DNA from: JACQXM01 sp964569425
Lineage (GTDB): Bacteria > Planctomycetota > Phycisphaerae > UBA1845
Direction of reading: 5' to 3'
DNA: 30,127 bases
Assembly (NCBI GenBank): GCA_964569425.1
Contig: CAZMVD010000042.1
Coordinates: 1 to 30,127, forward strand
Below are positions 7,446 through 15,587 of the stretch, piece after piece; the stretch's first letter is position 1, and every line of letters begins with the position of its first letter. A model generated the notes under the pieces. That model saw nothing but the letters and a program-made list of their open reading frames with translations. It did no database searches and was not told the origin of the DNA. The position numbers were made by a program, and so were the translations under genes.

Positions 7446-8722
7446 GCGCCTGCCCGGACAGGGAGCGGCTGGCGGCGTATGAGGACGGCCGCTTGAGTGA
7501 ACCGGCCGCGGCGCCGCTGGAGCGTCATCTGGAATCTTGCACTGCGTGCCGCGCCGCGGTCGAGGAACTTCGACGGCAGAATCCCGTCGTCAGCGCGGTC
7601 GGTGGCGTGCTGCGACAGTCCGGTGCGATTCCGGGGGGAGAGGCGTCGAGGGCGGCGTTTTCGAAATTGGCGGTGGCATTGCGTGAGTCGGAGGCCGCGC
7701 CGGGCGATATCGCGCCGTCAGAACTGCCGCGGGTGATCCGCACGCTGGCCGAGCCGGCGGATTGGCCGATTCCCGATTATCAGCGGGTGGTACTGTGCGG
7801 CGAGGGGGCTTACGGGTCGGTGTGGGTGGTGCGCGACCGGGTGGGGGTGTATCGGGCGCTCAAGACGATCGACCTGGAGCGTATCGGGCGCATTTCGGCG
7901 CGGTGCCGCGAGCGCGAGGCGCTGGAGGCGTACTGCAAGCGTGTGCGCCGTGCCGCGTACCTGATCACGATTTACCACGTGGGGCAGGTGGGGCAGATGT
8001 TGTATTACACGATGGACCTCGCCGACGACGTGCGTTTTCCCGCCGCGATGATTCACGACGACTTTCCGCGCAACTACCAGCCGCTGCTGCTCAGCACGAT
8101 CATCGAGGCGGGGCGGCTGCGTCCTGATATTGCGCTGGAGCTGGGGCGGCGGATGCTCCGCGGTCTGGCGGCGCTGCATGATGCCGAGCTGGTTCACCGC
8201 GACATCAAGCCGACCAACATCGTGTTCGTGAATCGCCAGCCGCGGCTCGCGGATATCGGCATGGTGTCGATTGGTTGCGAAGGCGAGCGACCCGTGGGCA
8301 CGCCGAAGTACATGACGCCCGACGGCGCTGCCGACCGCTCGGCGGACACCTTTGCGATGGGCATGGTGCTGCGGGAGATGCTCGACGTGCAGGCGTCGGC
8401 GCAATTGTCTGCGTCGGGTGACGCGCCGCGCAGCGTGCGCTGGGATTGGGAACGGGTGACGCGCGTGCTGGCGCGGGCGACGTCGCCGCGTGCCGAGGTG
8501 AGGTACGCCCATGCCGCCGCCATGCTCGAAGAGTGGGAAGCGTGCCAGAGTCTGCCGGTGGATATCTTCGAGGAGACCGCGGAGCAACTGGCCAGCGACA
8601 TGCGCCAAGAAACAGCCCGAGAAGCGATAGAACTGGGCTATACGCTGATCCGCAGTCTGCCGTGGGTGTTCGGCATCCTGGCGCTGATAGTCATTCTGAC
8701 TTTGTTGGGCCGAACCTCGTAA
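7442..8722 (+). CDS. Anti-sigma-type zinc finger fused to Ser/Thr protein kinase, C-terminal membrane anchor
   Basis: This 426-residue protein begins with a zf-HC2-like zinc finger (Cys4, then His29-x3-Cys33-x2-Cys36), the fold of many anti-sigma factors. A Hanks-type kinase domain at about residues 112-380 has a glycine loop GEGAYG (120-125), Lys141, the catalytic HRDIKPTN (252-259) and DIG (271-273) replacing DFG. The usual APE is TPD. All residues needed for phosphotransfer appear present. One hydrophobic segment near the C-terminus (about 401-421) should anchor it with the kinase and finger in the cytoplasm. The start overlaps the sigma-factor stop. The inferred job is to bind or phosphorylate that sigma factor in response to a signal; what it senses is not evident, since only about five residues lie outside the membrane. 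Confidence 0.85.
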   Translation: MSACPDRERLAAYEDGRLSEPAAAPLERHLESCTACRAAVEELRRQNPVVSAVGGVLRQSGAIPGGEASRAAFSKLAVALRESEAAPGDIAPSELPRVIRTLAEPADWPIPDYQRVVLCGEGAYGSVWVVRDRVGVYRALKTIDLERIGRISARCREREALEAYCKRVRRAAYLITIYHVGQVGQMLYYTMDLADDVRFPAAMIHDDFPRNYQPLLLSTIIEAGRLRPDIALELGRRMLRGLAALHDAELVHRDIKPTNIVFVNRQPRLADIGMVSIGCEGERPVGTPKYMTPDGAADRSADTFAMGMVLREMLDVQASAQLSASGDAPRSVRWDWERVTRVLARATSPRAEVRYAHAAAMLEEWEACQSLPVDIFEETAEQLASDMRQETAREAIELGYTLIRSLPWVFGILALIVILTLLGRTS

Positions 8723-8783
8723 CGCGAGAATGAGAAAACGGCGTGCCCCGGCCCGCATCATTAGATACGGCGTCGGGTACGCG

Positions 8784-9260
8784 TCAGGGCATGGTCAGAC
8801 CGGTGACCCTTGCTTCAAAAACCACCCTGCCGTTCACGACCCCCTGGGCACGCGACATGATACGCCGCGAGCGGATTTCTTCACTGGTGCCGAGGATCAA
8901 CACGCGGCAGGGGGGCACCACGGCCTCGCGAAACTTGCATTCGTCCACGCCGCCAAATGCGATGAAGCCGTCGAAAAGGCCGCGGAGCTTGGCGAGCAGG
9001 CCCATGGTCTGTCCGGCCATTTCGAGCAGTAGGACGCCCGGAAGAATGGGGCGCCCGGGCACATGGCCGCGGACCCACCAGTCGTCCAGAGTCAGATCGC
9101 GGCGGGTGACGATGCGTGACTTATCGTCATCCACGAAGACGACTGCGTCGAGCAGAGCAAACTCGTGTTGGTGGGGCAGCAGATCATAGATCCGGGCGTG
9201 GTCCAGCACGGCCGACGACGGGTCTACGCCGTCCAGCGGGAAGAGGTAAGGCGGTGGCAT
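8784..9260 (-). CDS. FabZ/FabA-like hotdog 3-hydroxyacyl-ACP dehydratase
   Basis: The roughly 158-residue product has the FabZ signature: LLPHQHEFALLD near the N-terminus (FabZ: LPHRYPFLLVD), then GHVPGRPILPGVLLLEMAGQ with the catalytic His66 and Glu80 fourteen residues apart, as in FabZ. FabZ dehydrates (3R)-hydroxyacyl-ACP to trans-2-enoyl-ACP in fatty acid synthesis in the cytosol. The ATG at 9260 is preferred over an upstream TTG; GGAAG lies about nine nt before it. It is somewhat longer at the N-terminus than classic FabZ. It is not beside other fab genes here but downstream of a histone-like gene, 85 nt away, so it may be a secondary paralogue, for example for lipid A or another acyl chain. 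Family confident, exact substrate not. Confidence 0.85.
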   Translation of the reverse strand: MPPPYLFPLDGVDPSSAVLDHARIYDLLPHQHEFALLDAVVFVDDDKSRIVTRRDLTLDDWWVRGHVPGRPILPGVLLLEMAGQTMGLLAKLRGLFDGFIAFGGVDECKFREAVVPPCRVLILGTSEEIRSRRIMSRAQGVVNGRVVFEARVTGLTMP

Positions 9261-9345
9261 GGGCAAAGCTTCCAGCCGGGGCGCGGAGCGTCACTCTGCC
9301 CCGAATTGACCGAGTTTGGGAAGTAAGGCCGCGGGAATCTTCTGA

Positions 9346-9525
9346 TCACACAGGTTGATCGGAACGAACTTCCAGGATTTTCTTGCGGACTTCCTGGGCG
9401 GCTTGTTTGATCTGCTGCATGGCCTTGCGGACGCGGGTGCCTGCGGCCTTGTTGCCGCCGGTCGCCTTGCGAACGTCGTCGCCGGCCTCTTCGACCATTT
9501 GCTTGAGGAGTTCGTATTCTTGCAT
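9346..9525 (-). CDS. Small histone H1-like protein (59 residues)
   Basis: This short gene starts at an ATG with AAAGG seven nt upstream and ends in TGA. The product begins MQEYELLKQMVEEAGDDVRK and continues with GGNKAAGTRVRK and QEVRKKI motifs, a mostly helical, Lys/Arg-rich, Cys-free peptide. The GNKAA-x-RVR core is shared with the small histone H1-like (Hc1-related) proteins known in chlamydiae and planctomycetes, which bind and compact DNA (identification from pattern recall). It has its own candidate promoter (9602-9630) with an inverted repeat across the -10. The fabZ-like gene follows after 85 nt and may be cotranscribed. Confidence 0.75.
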   Translation of the reverse strand: MQEYELLKQMVEEAGDDVRKATGGNKAAGTRVRKAMQQIKQAAQEVRKKILEVRSDQPV

Positions 9526-9591
9526 TGAAAGGCCTTTCGTTATGGTAGGGCTTCCAGCCGGATCATCGAACGGCCGGTTATTGTGCGTACA

Positions 9592-9616
9592 ACGCCGTTT
9601 GAGTCTAGCACGGCGT
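9592..9616. promoter_or_regulatory. Inverted repeat overlapping the -10 of the histone-like gene
   Basis: ACGCCGT (9592-9598) and ACGGCGT (9610-9616) are perfect 7-bp arms with an 11-nt centre containing TAGACT on the minus strand. The placement over the -10 fits an operator; a leader hairpin is the alternative. Confidence 0.45.
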
Positions 9617-9630
9617 CAATCTCCCGGCAA
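9602..9630 (-). promoter_or_regulatory. Candidate promoter of the histone-like gene, TTGCCG-17-TAGACT
   Basis: The minus strand has TTGCCG at 9630-9625 and TAGACT at 9607-9602, exactly 17 nt apart, each four of six to the sigma-70 consensus. The leader to the ATG at 9525 would be about 70 nt. The same hexamer pair and spacing stand before the TPR/alpha-CTD gene. Confidence 0.5.
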
Positions 9631-9791
9631 AGGCCATTATCGGCTGTTGCGGCTTTTCCAAACCAGAAACGGGGTTTTTTCCTTAGGAAGGCTCGTACTG
9701 CGCCGTATGTTGCCAACGTTATGTCGCCTTCTCTTTGCTATATTTTGACCTGGCTGGTAAAATGGGAGTTAGCCTTGCAAGGTAGATCGAG

Positions 9792-9820
9792 TTAAAGTGA
9801 AAAAGCCAGTCGTGCATAAT
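9792..9820 (+). promoter_or_regulatory. Weak candidate promoter, TTAAAG-17-CATAAT
   Basis: TTAAAG (9792-9797) and CATAAT (9815-9820), 17 nt apart in an AT-rich stretch, precede the exported TPR gene by about 177 nt. The -10 matches five of six, the -35 only three. Confidence 0.25.
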
Positions 9821-9950
9821 AGATTGTCTAATATCAATGTGCTTTGTCGGCAATCGAATAACGATTCTGTATCACCGCTGAGCCAATCGGTACACCTCGT
9901 GTGGAGCCGCTTGTCTGCAAGGGCCGATATTCAATGATACCATGAAGTGC

Positions 9951-9967
9951 CCGCCACGGAGTGGCGG
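9951..9967. repeat. Short hairpin before the exported TPR gene
   Basis: CCGCCAC (9951-9957) and GTGGCGG (9961-9967) around GGA form a perfect 7-bp stem about 30 nt before the start codon. It could affect translation of the following gene. Confidence 0.4.
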
Positions 9968-9996
9968 ACCTCCTCCAGGCCACGCGGAACAGCAGG

Positions 9997-11223
9997 ATGC
10001 GAACCGCAATGAACCACGTCCTTGCCCTCTGGATTGTCGTCTTGTCCAGCATGGCGCTTCGCGCGCGCGCCGGCGACCCTGTCCCCGTTCCCATGCGTGT
10101 GTTTGACGTTGAGTACACGGTGCCGGCGGATGCGCATCCGCTCAGCAGCGTTCAGTTATGGTACACGACCGACAGTGGCGCGACGTGGCACCAATACGGG
10201 CACGATGAGGACCGCCAATCACCGATCACGTTTCACGCGCCGGCCGAAGGCGCATTTGGGTTCTACTTTGTGGTGACCAATGCCACGGGTTCCTCCGCCC
10301 AGACACCGGGCCGCGGCACCCCGCCACAACTTCAGGTGTTCGTGGACTATACCCCGCCGGTGGTGCAGCTTCATGACCTGCGTCAAACGTCGTCGCTGGG
10401 GCGGCGTGTCGTGCAGGTACGGTGGACGGCCATCGATGCGCACTTGCCGCCGCGACCGGTGGAGCTTCTGTATCGACTGCCTCCGGCCGAGATCTGGGAG
10501 CCGCTGGCCACGGAGCCGCTGGCCAATACGGGGCGCTTCGATTGGGTCGTGCCGGAAACGCTGTCCGGCCGCGTGGCGGTGCGCGTGGTGGTGCGCGACC
10601 GTGGGGGCAACCGCTCGGAAAGCGCGGACATGAGCGTTGAGCTGGTTCCGCTTTCGACATCGCCGGACGGTGTGGAATCGACAAGTGTGGTGGAAGCGGA
10701 CGGAACCAGGAACGCAGCGCCGAGCCAGGAGGCGGTTCGGTTGCGGGTGGAGAAACTACTGGTTGAAGGAAGAGCACTGCGCGAACGGGGGGATCATCGT
10801 CGTGCGATTTCGCGATTGCGCGAAGCGGTCGCCCTGGATCCGCAATGCACGCAGGCGTTTGACGAACTGGGCGCGTTGCTCTATCGAATAGGGGACCTGG
10901 AGCGGGCGAAGTCGGCCTATGATATCGCCCTGCGACTGGACCCGACAATGCGTTCGGCGCTGGTTGGTTCGGCGGATGTGTTGCGGGAACAGCGAAGCTA
11001 CGGTGCGGCGGCGGAGCGGCTGCGAACCGTGCTGCGTGCCCATCCGCAGGATGCGGACGCGTGGATTCGGCTGGGCGATCTGGGCATTTTCCAGGGCGAT
11101 GAGCTGCTCGCGCGGGAATGCTATCTGCGGGCGGCGAAGATCGATCCGCAATCGACGGCGCTGGTCGAAGAAGCGCAGCGGCGTTTGTTGTTGATGGCGG
11201 AGGCGAACCGCAATCCCGATTGA
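9997..11223 (+). CDS. Exported protein with Ig-like region and C-terminal TPR repeats
   Basis: The ATG at 9997 is chosen over an upstream GTG (9961) because it starts a normal signal peptide: MRTAMNHVLALW, a hydrophobic core, and cleavage near ARA-GDP. The second ATG at 10009 would lose the only positive charge. After the signal, residues about 30-215 are beta-rich, with two Ig-like segments (FDVEYTVPAD ... SSVQLWYTTDSGATW, and VQVRWTAIDAHLPPRPVELLYR). About four TPR units fill residues 250-400 (for example GDHRRAISRLREAVALDP, GDLERAKSAYDIALRLDP). It is probably periplasmic or envelope-bound and a scaffold. holA begins 18 nt after its stop, so the two are likely cotranscribed. No enzyme domain was recognised. 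Confidence 0.75.
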   Translation: MRTAMNHVLALWIVVLSSMALRARAGDPVPVPMRVFDVEYTVPADAHPLSSVQLWYTTDSGATWHQYGHDEDRQSPITFHAPAEGAFGFYFVVTNATGSSAQTPGRGTPPQLQVFVDYTPPVVQLHDLRQTSSLGRRVVQVRWTAIDAHLPPRPVELLYRLPPAEIWEPLATEPLANTGRFDWVVPETLSGRVAVRVVVRDRGGNRSESADMSVELVPLSTSPDGVESTSVVEADGTRNAAPSQEAVRLRVEKLLVEGRALRERGDHRRAISRLREAVALDPQCTQAFDELGALLYRIGDLERAKSAYDIALRLDPTMRSALVGSADVLREQRSYGAAAERLRTVLRAHPQDADAWIRLGDLGIFQGDELLARECYLRAAKIDPQSTALVEEAQRRLLLMAEANRNPD

Positions 11224-11241
11224 ATGTAGACGGGATGGTTC

Positions 11242-12252
11242 ATGGGAGGGGGCAGAGCTTTGGCCCAGGCCGAGATTTCGCGCGCCAACCTGTTCGCCAT
11301 CGTCGGGGCCGATCGATTCCTGCGTAGCGAGGCCCTGCGCGAGGTGCTGAAACGTCTGGGTGATGACCCGGACCGTTCGGGCGCCGTGCGTTTCGACGGC
11401 GATGGGGTCTCCGCGGCCGACGTGCTGGACGAAGTGCGCACGCCATCGCTGCTTGGCGACCGGCGAATCGTCGTGGTGGACGACGCCGACGACTTTATCA
11501 GCGCCCATCGGGCCGTACTGGAGCGGTTTTGCGCCTCGCCCGGCGACGATGGCGCATTGTTGCTGTTGTGTGACAGCCTGCCGAAGAACACGCGGCTGTA
11601 CAAGATCATCGCGAAGCAGGGGGAGGTTATCGTCTGCGAAGCGCCGCGCGGGCGCGCGGTGGCGGCCTGGCTGGTTCAGCGGGCGAAGTCGGCCTATGGA
11701 AAACGAATCGCGTTCGATGCCGCAGAACGGCTGCGCGAACAGCTTGGCGACGCGCCGGGAATGCTGGATGCGGAGCTGTGCAAGCTGGCCACTTATGTGG
11801 GGCCGCGTGGTGAGATCAGTACCGCGGACATCGAGGCGCTCAGCGGCAGCTATCGCGAAGAAAAGGTCTTTGTCGTCACCGACGCCATGGCCGAGGGACG
11901 CGTCGAGGATGCGCTGCGGGCCTGGGAGCAGGTGCTGGCGACGGACCGGGCGGCCACCGGAAGGGCGATCGCGGGTCTGGCGTGGGGCGTGCGCCGGCTG
12001 TTGGAAGCGCGGCGCGAACTGGACGCCGGTGTATCGCTGAATGTGCTGGCGCGGAAGCTGTTCGCCGATCCGGTCCTGGCCCGGCGAAGATTGGATGGTT
12101 TTTCGGTGCGCCAGCTTGAGGCTCAACAGCGGGAGTTGCTGGCCGCGGATGTGGCGGTCAAGACCGGTCTGGCGACGGTGGAGTGCTCCGTCGAGCGCTT
12201 CATCGTGGCGCACAGCGCGGGCCGCACCGCGGCGGTAGCGGGCCGAGGATAG
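11242..12252 (+). CDS. holA: DNA polymerase III, delta subunit
   Basis: The 336-residue length and domain flow match HolA, the clamp-loader subunit that opens the beta clamp. Near the N-terminus are NLFAIVGADRFLRSEALREVL, then a strand/turn LLGDRRIVVVDDADDF, then LLLLCDSLPKNTRLYKIIAKQGEVIVCEAP, the equivalent of the HolA 'K-x-K-L-x-K' region of the AAA+-like fold. A helical C-terminal collar follows (residues about 200-325, LATYVGPRGEISTADIEAL ... ALRAWEQVLATDRAATGRAIAGLAWGVRRL). Delta normally lacks a Walker A motif, and none is visible here. It sits 18 nt after the exported TPR gene and 29 nt before a lipoprotein gene, probably as one operon; neither neighbour has an obvious replication role. 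Confidence 0.85.
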   Translation: MGGGRALAQAEISRANLFAIVGADRFLRSEALREVLKRLGDDPDRSGAVRFDGDGVSAADVLDEVRTPSLLGDRRIVVVDDADDFISAHRAVLERFCASPGDDGALLLLCDSLPKNTRLYKIIAKQGEVIVCEAPRGRAVAAWLVQRAKSAYGKRIAFDAAERLREQLGDAPGMLDAELCKLATYVGPRGEISTADIEALSGSYREEKVFVVTDAMAEGRVEDALRAWEQVLATDRAATGRAIAGLAWGVRRLLEARRELDAGVSLNVLARKLFADPVLARRRLDGFSVRQLEAQQRELLAADVAVKTGLATVECSVERFIVAHSAGRTAAVAGRG

Positions 12253-12281
12253 GTGCGCGCAGCGTATCAGTCAGGGATGAG

Positions 12282-13556
12282 ATGATGAACAACCACGGAT
12301 GGAGACGGGCGTTGCGCCGAGGCGCGGGAATCTCGGCGCTGATGATGGCCATCAGCGGGTGCCAAACGCCGCTATGGGGTGCCAAGGGCACGGCGGCCGA
12401 CGGGCAGGGCGGAAGCCATTCGGTAACGCCCAAAACTACAGTCATGCCCGATGCGGCCGAGGATCCCGCTGCCCTCGCGGCGGTGCAGGAATTCCTGGAA
12501 CGCACGCGCGAGTATCGCCAATCGGACGAATCGGCAGCGGCGGTGCCCGCGGCATCGCCGGGACCGGTTGCCCGGGTTTCTCCAATGCCGTCCGCGCCTC
12601 CGGCGACGGGGGATGCGGCGCCTGTGAAACTTCCCGATCCGGCGCGCCCGGCGGATTCTGCGGCGCGAGTAACAACCAATCATCAGTTGGCGTTGTCGGA
12701 ACAGGAAGCGTCGGCGCCGTTACCCGCGCTGCCAGTTGTGAAGTCGGTGCAGGTGCGATCGGCTCCCACTTTGGTTCCCGCCGACGCCGCTATCGCCCCT
12801 TCACAGAGTACTTCCAATCAACCGCTGGCGGCTCAGGCAGAGGCCGAATTGGCGGGCGTCGAGCGGCTGCTGGCGCAACTGGCCCAGGTTGCCGGAGAAC
12901 GGGGCGACCTGGAGGCGGAGTGGCGTTGGCGGATGACGCAATTGGCCTTCGGCCAGTCGTTTGATGGCTCAACGGTGGGGCGCGGGCTGGCGGAGGAGCC
13001 GCGGCGCGTGCTGCTTGCGGCGCTGGAGGCGATGACGTCGCTGCGCGCGGCGTTGGGCGATGCGCCGCATACCGGAGAAGACACCTTGGTGCGGCTGGAG
13101 CGCCTGCGCGAGTTGATCGCCGAGCGCGCCGATCCTTCGGTGGGAACCGTCGCGTTGTGCCGGCGGGTTGTCACTTTCGGAGTGTATGAGAAGCTGGGGG
13201 CGGAGGATTTTGTCGCCGGGCGAAGCGTGCCTTGCATCGTTTACAGTGAAATCGGCAACCTGCGCGCCGAAAGGACGCCGGGCGGCGAGTACCGTTCCGT
13301 GGTGGCCACGCGGCTCGAATTGCTGACGGCAGACGGCCAGACGATGTGGTCACATGCTGAGCCGGAAATCGTGGATGTGTGTCGGAAGCGCCGCCAGGAC
13401 TTCTTCATCGCGCAGCGAGTAACGCTTCCTCCGGTGTTGGGCGAAGGAGAGTATGTGCTCAAGGTTCTCGTGGAAGACAAGTTGTCCGGCCGGGCCCACG
13501 AGGCGGCGCAACGCTTTCAGGTCAGCGGACCCACGTCGGTGGCGCAGCGTCCCTAG
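12282..13556 (+). CDS. Hypothetical lipoprotein
   Basis: The start is ATG at 12282 (or 12285); AGGGA lies 5-8 nt upstream. A basic N-terminus (WRRALRRG) and hydrophobic stretch end in a lipobox I-S-G-Cys27, and Gln at +2 suggests the outer membrane by the usual rule. Residues about 35-215 are low-complexity Ala/Pro/Ser. The folded C-terminal half (about 215-420) begins with a helical part (AEAELAGVERLLAQLAQVAGERGDLEAEWRWRM) and continues with a beta-rich module (KLGAEDFVAGRSVPCIVYSEIGN, RLELLTADGQTMWS, EGEYVLKVLVEDKLSGR). I do not recognise a named family, though similar modules occur in planctomycete hypothetical proteins. It follows holA by 29 nt. Confidence 0.7.
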   Translation: MMNNHGWRRALRRGAGISALMMAISGCQTPLWGAKGTAADGQGGSHSVTPKTTVMPDAAEDPAALAAVQEFLERTREYRQSDESAAAVPAASPGPVARVSPMPSAPPATGDAAPVKLPDPARPADSAARVTTNHQLALSEQEASAPLPALPVVKSVQVRSAPTLVPADAAIAPSQSTSNQPLAAQAEAELAGVERLLAQLAQVAGERGDLEAEWRWRMTQLAFGQSFDGSTVGRGLAEEPRRVLLAALEAMTSLRAALGDAPHTGEDTLVRLERLRELIAERADPSVGTVALCRRVVTFGVYEKLGAEDFVAGRSVPCIVYSEIGNLRAERTPGGEYRSVVATRLELLTADGQTMWSHAEPEIVDVCRKRRQDFFIAQRVTLPPVLGEGEYVLKVLVEDKLSGRAHEAAQRFQVSGPTSVAQRP

Positions 13557-13628
13557 AAAACAAGCAGGCAGCATACCGGGCCACGCGGCGGCTTCACGAG
13601 CCTGCAGCACGCGGTCGTGGTGCATCGG

Positions 13629-13653
13629 CCGCAGCGCCGACGGCGCGCAGCGG
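13629..13653. terminator. Hairpin between convergent genes
   Basis: Outer arms CCGC (13629-13632) and GCGG (13650-13653) and inner arms GCGCC (13634-13638) and GGCGC (13642-13646) make a compact GC-rich stem-loop two nt from the end of the esterase-like gene. No T-run follows. It may serve both convergent genes. Confidence 0.35.
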
Positions 13654-13654
13654 A

Positions 13655-14755
13655 TCAGGGAATGAGTACGTCAAGCGTACGTGTGTGCTTTCGGCCGGCG
13701 TCGTCGTATACCATCACGCTGACGGCGTAGGCGCCCGCTTCCGCGTACGTGTGGGTCGGTTCAGCGACGGGCGATTCGTCGCCGTCGCCGAAGCTCCAGC
13801 GGTAACGGGAAACCGATCGATTGCTGTGCAGAACGAAGCGCCGCTCACGTGGATTCCCGCTGGGGCCGGGGTGCATCGCGATTCGAACCCAGGGCTCACG
13901 GATCACGCGCTCGTAGAACGACACGACGCCGCGCAGTTCTTCGGCTCGGGGGGTTCCGATCGTGGTGTCGTGCAAGTCGACCCCGATTTGCCGCAGGTAC
14001 TCGGCGCACCGGCGGCCATGTTTGCCGGTGAATGAGTCATTCGCGCCGTAATGCAGGTACACGGGCTGCGCGTGATCGACGTTGTTGTCGGCCTCGACGA
14101 AATAGGCGGCGTCGAACTTGGGCTGAACCACGGCGACGGCGCGAAACAGATCGGGATGACGCAGCGCGATATGCAACGCCGCTACGGCTCCCCCCGTCCA
14201 GCCGTAAAGGACGATCCGGTCGTCGGAGATGGTGTAGCCGCCGCGAACGTGCTGAACGATGCCCAGGACGTGGGCTTCATCACGGCGGAGGCGCGGCAAT
14301 TGTTTGGCGGCCTTCGGCGCGGAAAGGCCCACGGCGGAGGTCAGGGCGGGGGCGGCAAGGAGAAACCCCCGCGATTCCGCCAGGTCGGCCCAGGCTTGAA
14401 TCTGGGCCTCCGGTGAGTCGGGAAAGGCACCGTGGCACACGACGACCAGTGGCCAGGCTTGCGTGCGATCATAGCTGCTCGGTACGTACAGAAAGTAACG
14501 GCCGCCCTGCTCGGGTTCCGCGCGGCGGAGCACCGGGGCGGCGGTGTCCGGACCGAGCAAGTGCGTGCAGCCCGGTAGGGGCAGACAGAGCAGGATGAGG
14601 ATCGCGCGCAGACGGCGTTGCAGATGCGGATAGCACCGAAAGCGCAACCGGGGCAGGGAGGCTGCGAGGCGTGGCTCTCCGAGCGCTCGCCGGTTCCCTG
14701 ATAAGTGTAGGCGAGTCATCGGCGATTGAACGGCGTCGGGCTGTGTCGCGCGCAT
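13655..14755 (-). CDS. Lipoprotein with degenerate PHB-depolymerase/esterase-type hydrolase fold and C-terminal PKD domain
   Basis: The 366-residue frame starts at ATG 14755, with GAGG nine nt upstream. The n-region is long (about 50 residues), followed by ILILLCLPLPG-Cys, a lipobox. Residues about 90-300 follow the LpqC/PHB-depolymerase pattern: RYFLYVPSSYDRTQAWPLVVVCHGA, then SDDRIVLYGWTGGAVAALHIALRHPDLFRAVAVV. Here the canonical G-x-Ser-x-G nucleophile elbow reads G-W-Thr187-G-G. A possible acid is in HYGAND, but no His stands in the expected later loop. The activity is therefore doubtful. Residues about 315-366 match a PKD module (YRWSFGDGDESPVAEPTHTY ... YAVSVMVYDDAGR). A surface-anchored binding or pseudo-enzyme role is plausible. 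Its 5' end abuts the DedA gene end, 54 nt away. Confidence 0.7.
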   Translation of the reverse strand: MRATQPDAVQSPMTRLHLSGNRRALGEPRLAASLPRLRFRCYPHLQRRLRAILILLCLPLPGCTHLLGPDTAAPVLRRAEPEQGGRYFLYVPSSYDRTQAWPLVVVCHGAFPDSPEAQIQAWADLAESRGFLLAAPALTSAVGLSAPKAAKQLPRLRRDEAHVLGIVQHVRGGYTISDDRIVLYGWTGGAVAALHIALRHPDLFRAVAVVQPKFDAAYFVEADNNVDHAQPVYLHYGANDSFTGKHGRRCAEYLRQIGVDLHDTTIGTPRAEELRGVVSFYERVIREPWVRIAMHPGPSGNPRERRFVLHSNRSVSRYRWSFGDGDESPVAEPTHTYAEAGAYAVSVMVYDDAGRKHTRTLDVLIP

Positions 14756-14809
14756 GCTGGATGTCCTCGATCGTTGAACGGTCGGAAGCCTGGAAAGCTA
14801 CGCCCGCCG

Positions 14810-15460
14810 TTACGAAGGCGCGGCGGCCCGGCGGCGGTGCTTGACGTACTCCACCACGCCGGGCATGACCGAGATGATGATAATCGCCAGCACGACCAGG
14901 CTGAAATTGTTCTTGACGATCTCAAACCCGCCGAAGATGTACCCGCCGCCCGCACAAATCAACACCCACGCGATGGCGCCGATGACGTTGTAGGCCAGGA
15001 AATGGGCATAGGTCATCGCCCCCACGCCCGCCACGAAGGGAGCAAACGTACGAATGATCGGCACGAACCTGGCCAGGACGATCGTCTTGCCACCGTATTT
15101 CTCAAAAAAGGCGTGAGTGCGCGCGATGTATTCCTTCTTGATGAACCTTGGATTGGGGTTGGCCAGGATTCGATGGCCGAAGTACTTTCCGATCCAGTAG
15201 TTGAACGTGTCGCCCAGGATCGCCGCCGCGATCAGCAACACAAACAGCACCCAGATATTCAGTGAGCCGATCTGTGCGAAGGTGCCCGCGGCAAACAACA
15301 GCGAGTCGCCGGGCAGAAAGGGTGTCACGACCAGCCCGGTTTCGCAGAAGATAATCAGGAAGAGAATCAGGTAAGTCCACACGCCGTAGTCGTTGATGAC
15401 CCCGGCCAGGTGCTTATCGAGGTGGACAAAAACATCGACAATGGTCAGCAGCCAATCCAT
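14810..15460 (-). CDS. DedA-family membrane protein
   Basis: The 216-residue protein starts at ATG 15460 with GGGGGA five nt upstream. It has the DedA marks: Glu followed by TPFLPGDSLLFAAG, then GDTFNYWIGKYFG, and the signature FVPIIRTFAPFVAGVGAM with the conserved Arg and Pro residues. About five hydrophobic segments span the inner membrane. DedA proteins are implicated in lipid-carrier flipping (undecaprenyl phosphate, or phospholipids) and membrane homeostasis. It lies between the esterase-like lipoprotein gene and the transporter gene, all on the minus strand, 54 and 127 nt away. Which lipid it handles is not visible. Confidence 0.9.
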   Translation of the reverse strand: MDWLLTIVDVFVHLDKHLAGVINDYGVWTYLILFLIIFCETGLVVTPFLPGDSLLFAAGTFAQIGSLNIWVLFVLLIAAAILGDTFNYWIGKYFGHRILANPNPRFIKKEYIARTHAFFEKYGGKTIVLARFVPIIRTFAPFVAGVGAMTYAHFLAYNVIGAIAWVLICAGGGYIFGGFEIVKNNFSLVVLAIIIISVMPGVVEYVKHRRRAAAPS

Positions 15461-15587
15461 AAGATTCCCCCGGTCTGTATGTGCGGCGCATTGCCGCGTA
15501 CGATGCTATTCGGACGGAACGCACCAACACTTCTGCTCGGTCCCGCGCCGCGTCACAGAGCATAATCGAGCGGCCCCCTTGCGGCCA

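Larger units (their letters stand above)
9526..9996. other. Intergenic stretch between divergent genes
   Basis: About 470 nt without a convincing gene. It is AT-richer than its surroundings at about 9650-9850, holds promoters or candidate promoters for both flanking genes, and has hairpins at 9592-9616 and 9951-9967. Short open frames here have no recognisable family features or ribosome binding sites. Confidence 0.6.

Noticed and set aside
7718..8761. A 347-codon minus-strand frame opposite the zinc-finger kinase
   Set aside because: The plus-strand frame has all kinase motifs; the antisense product is His/Arg-rich noise.
9655..9680. Intrinsic terminator ending in TTTTTT at about 9675-9680
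   Set aside because: The stem is only about five pairs and no plus-strand gene lies close upstream.
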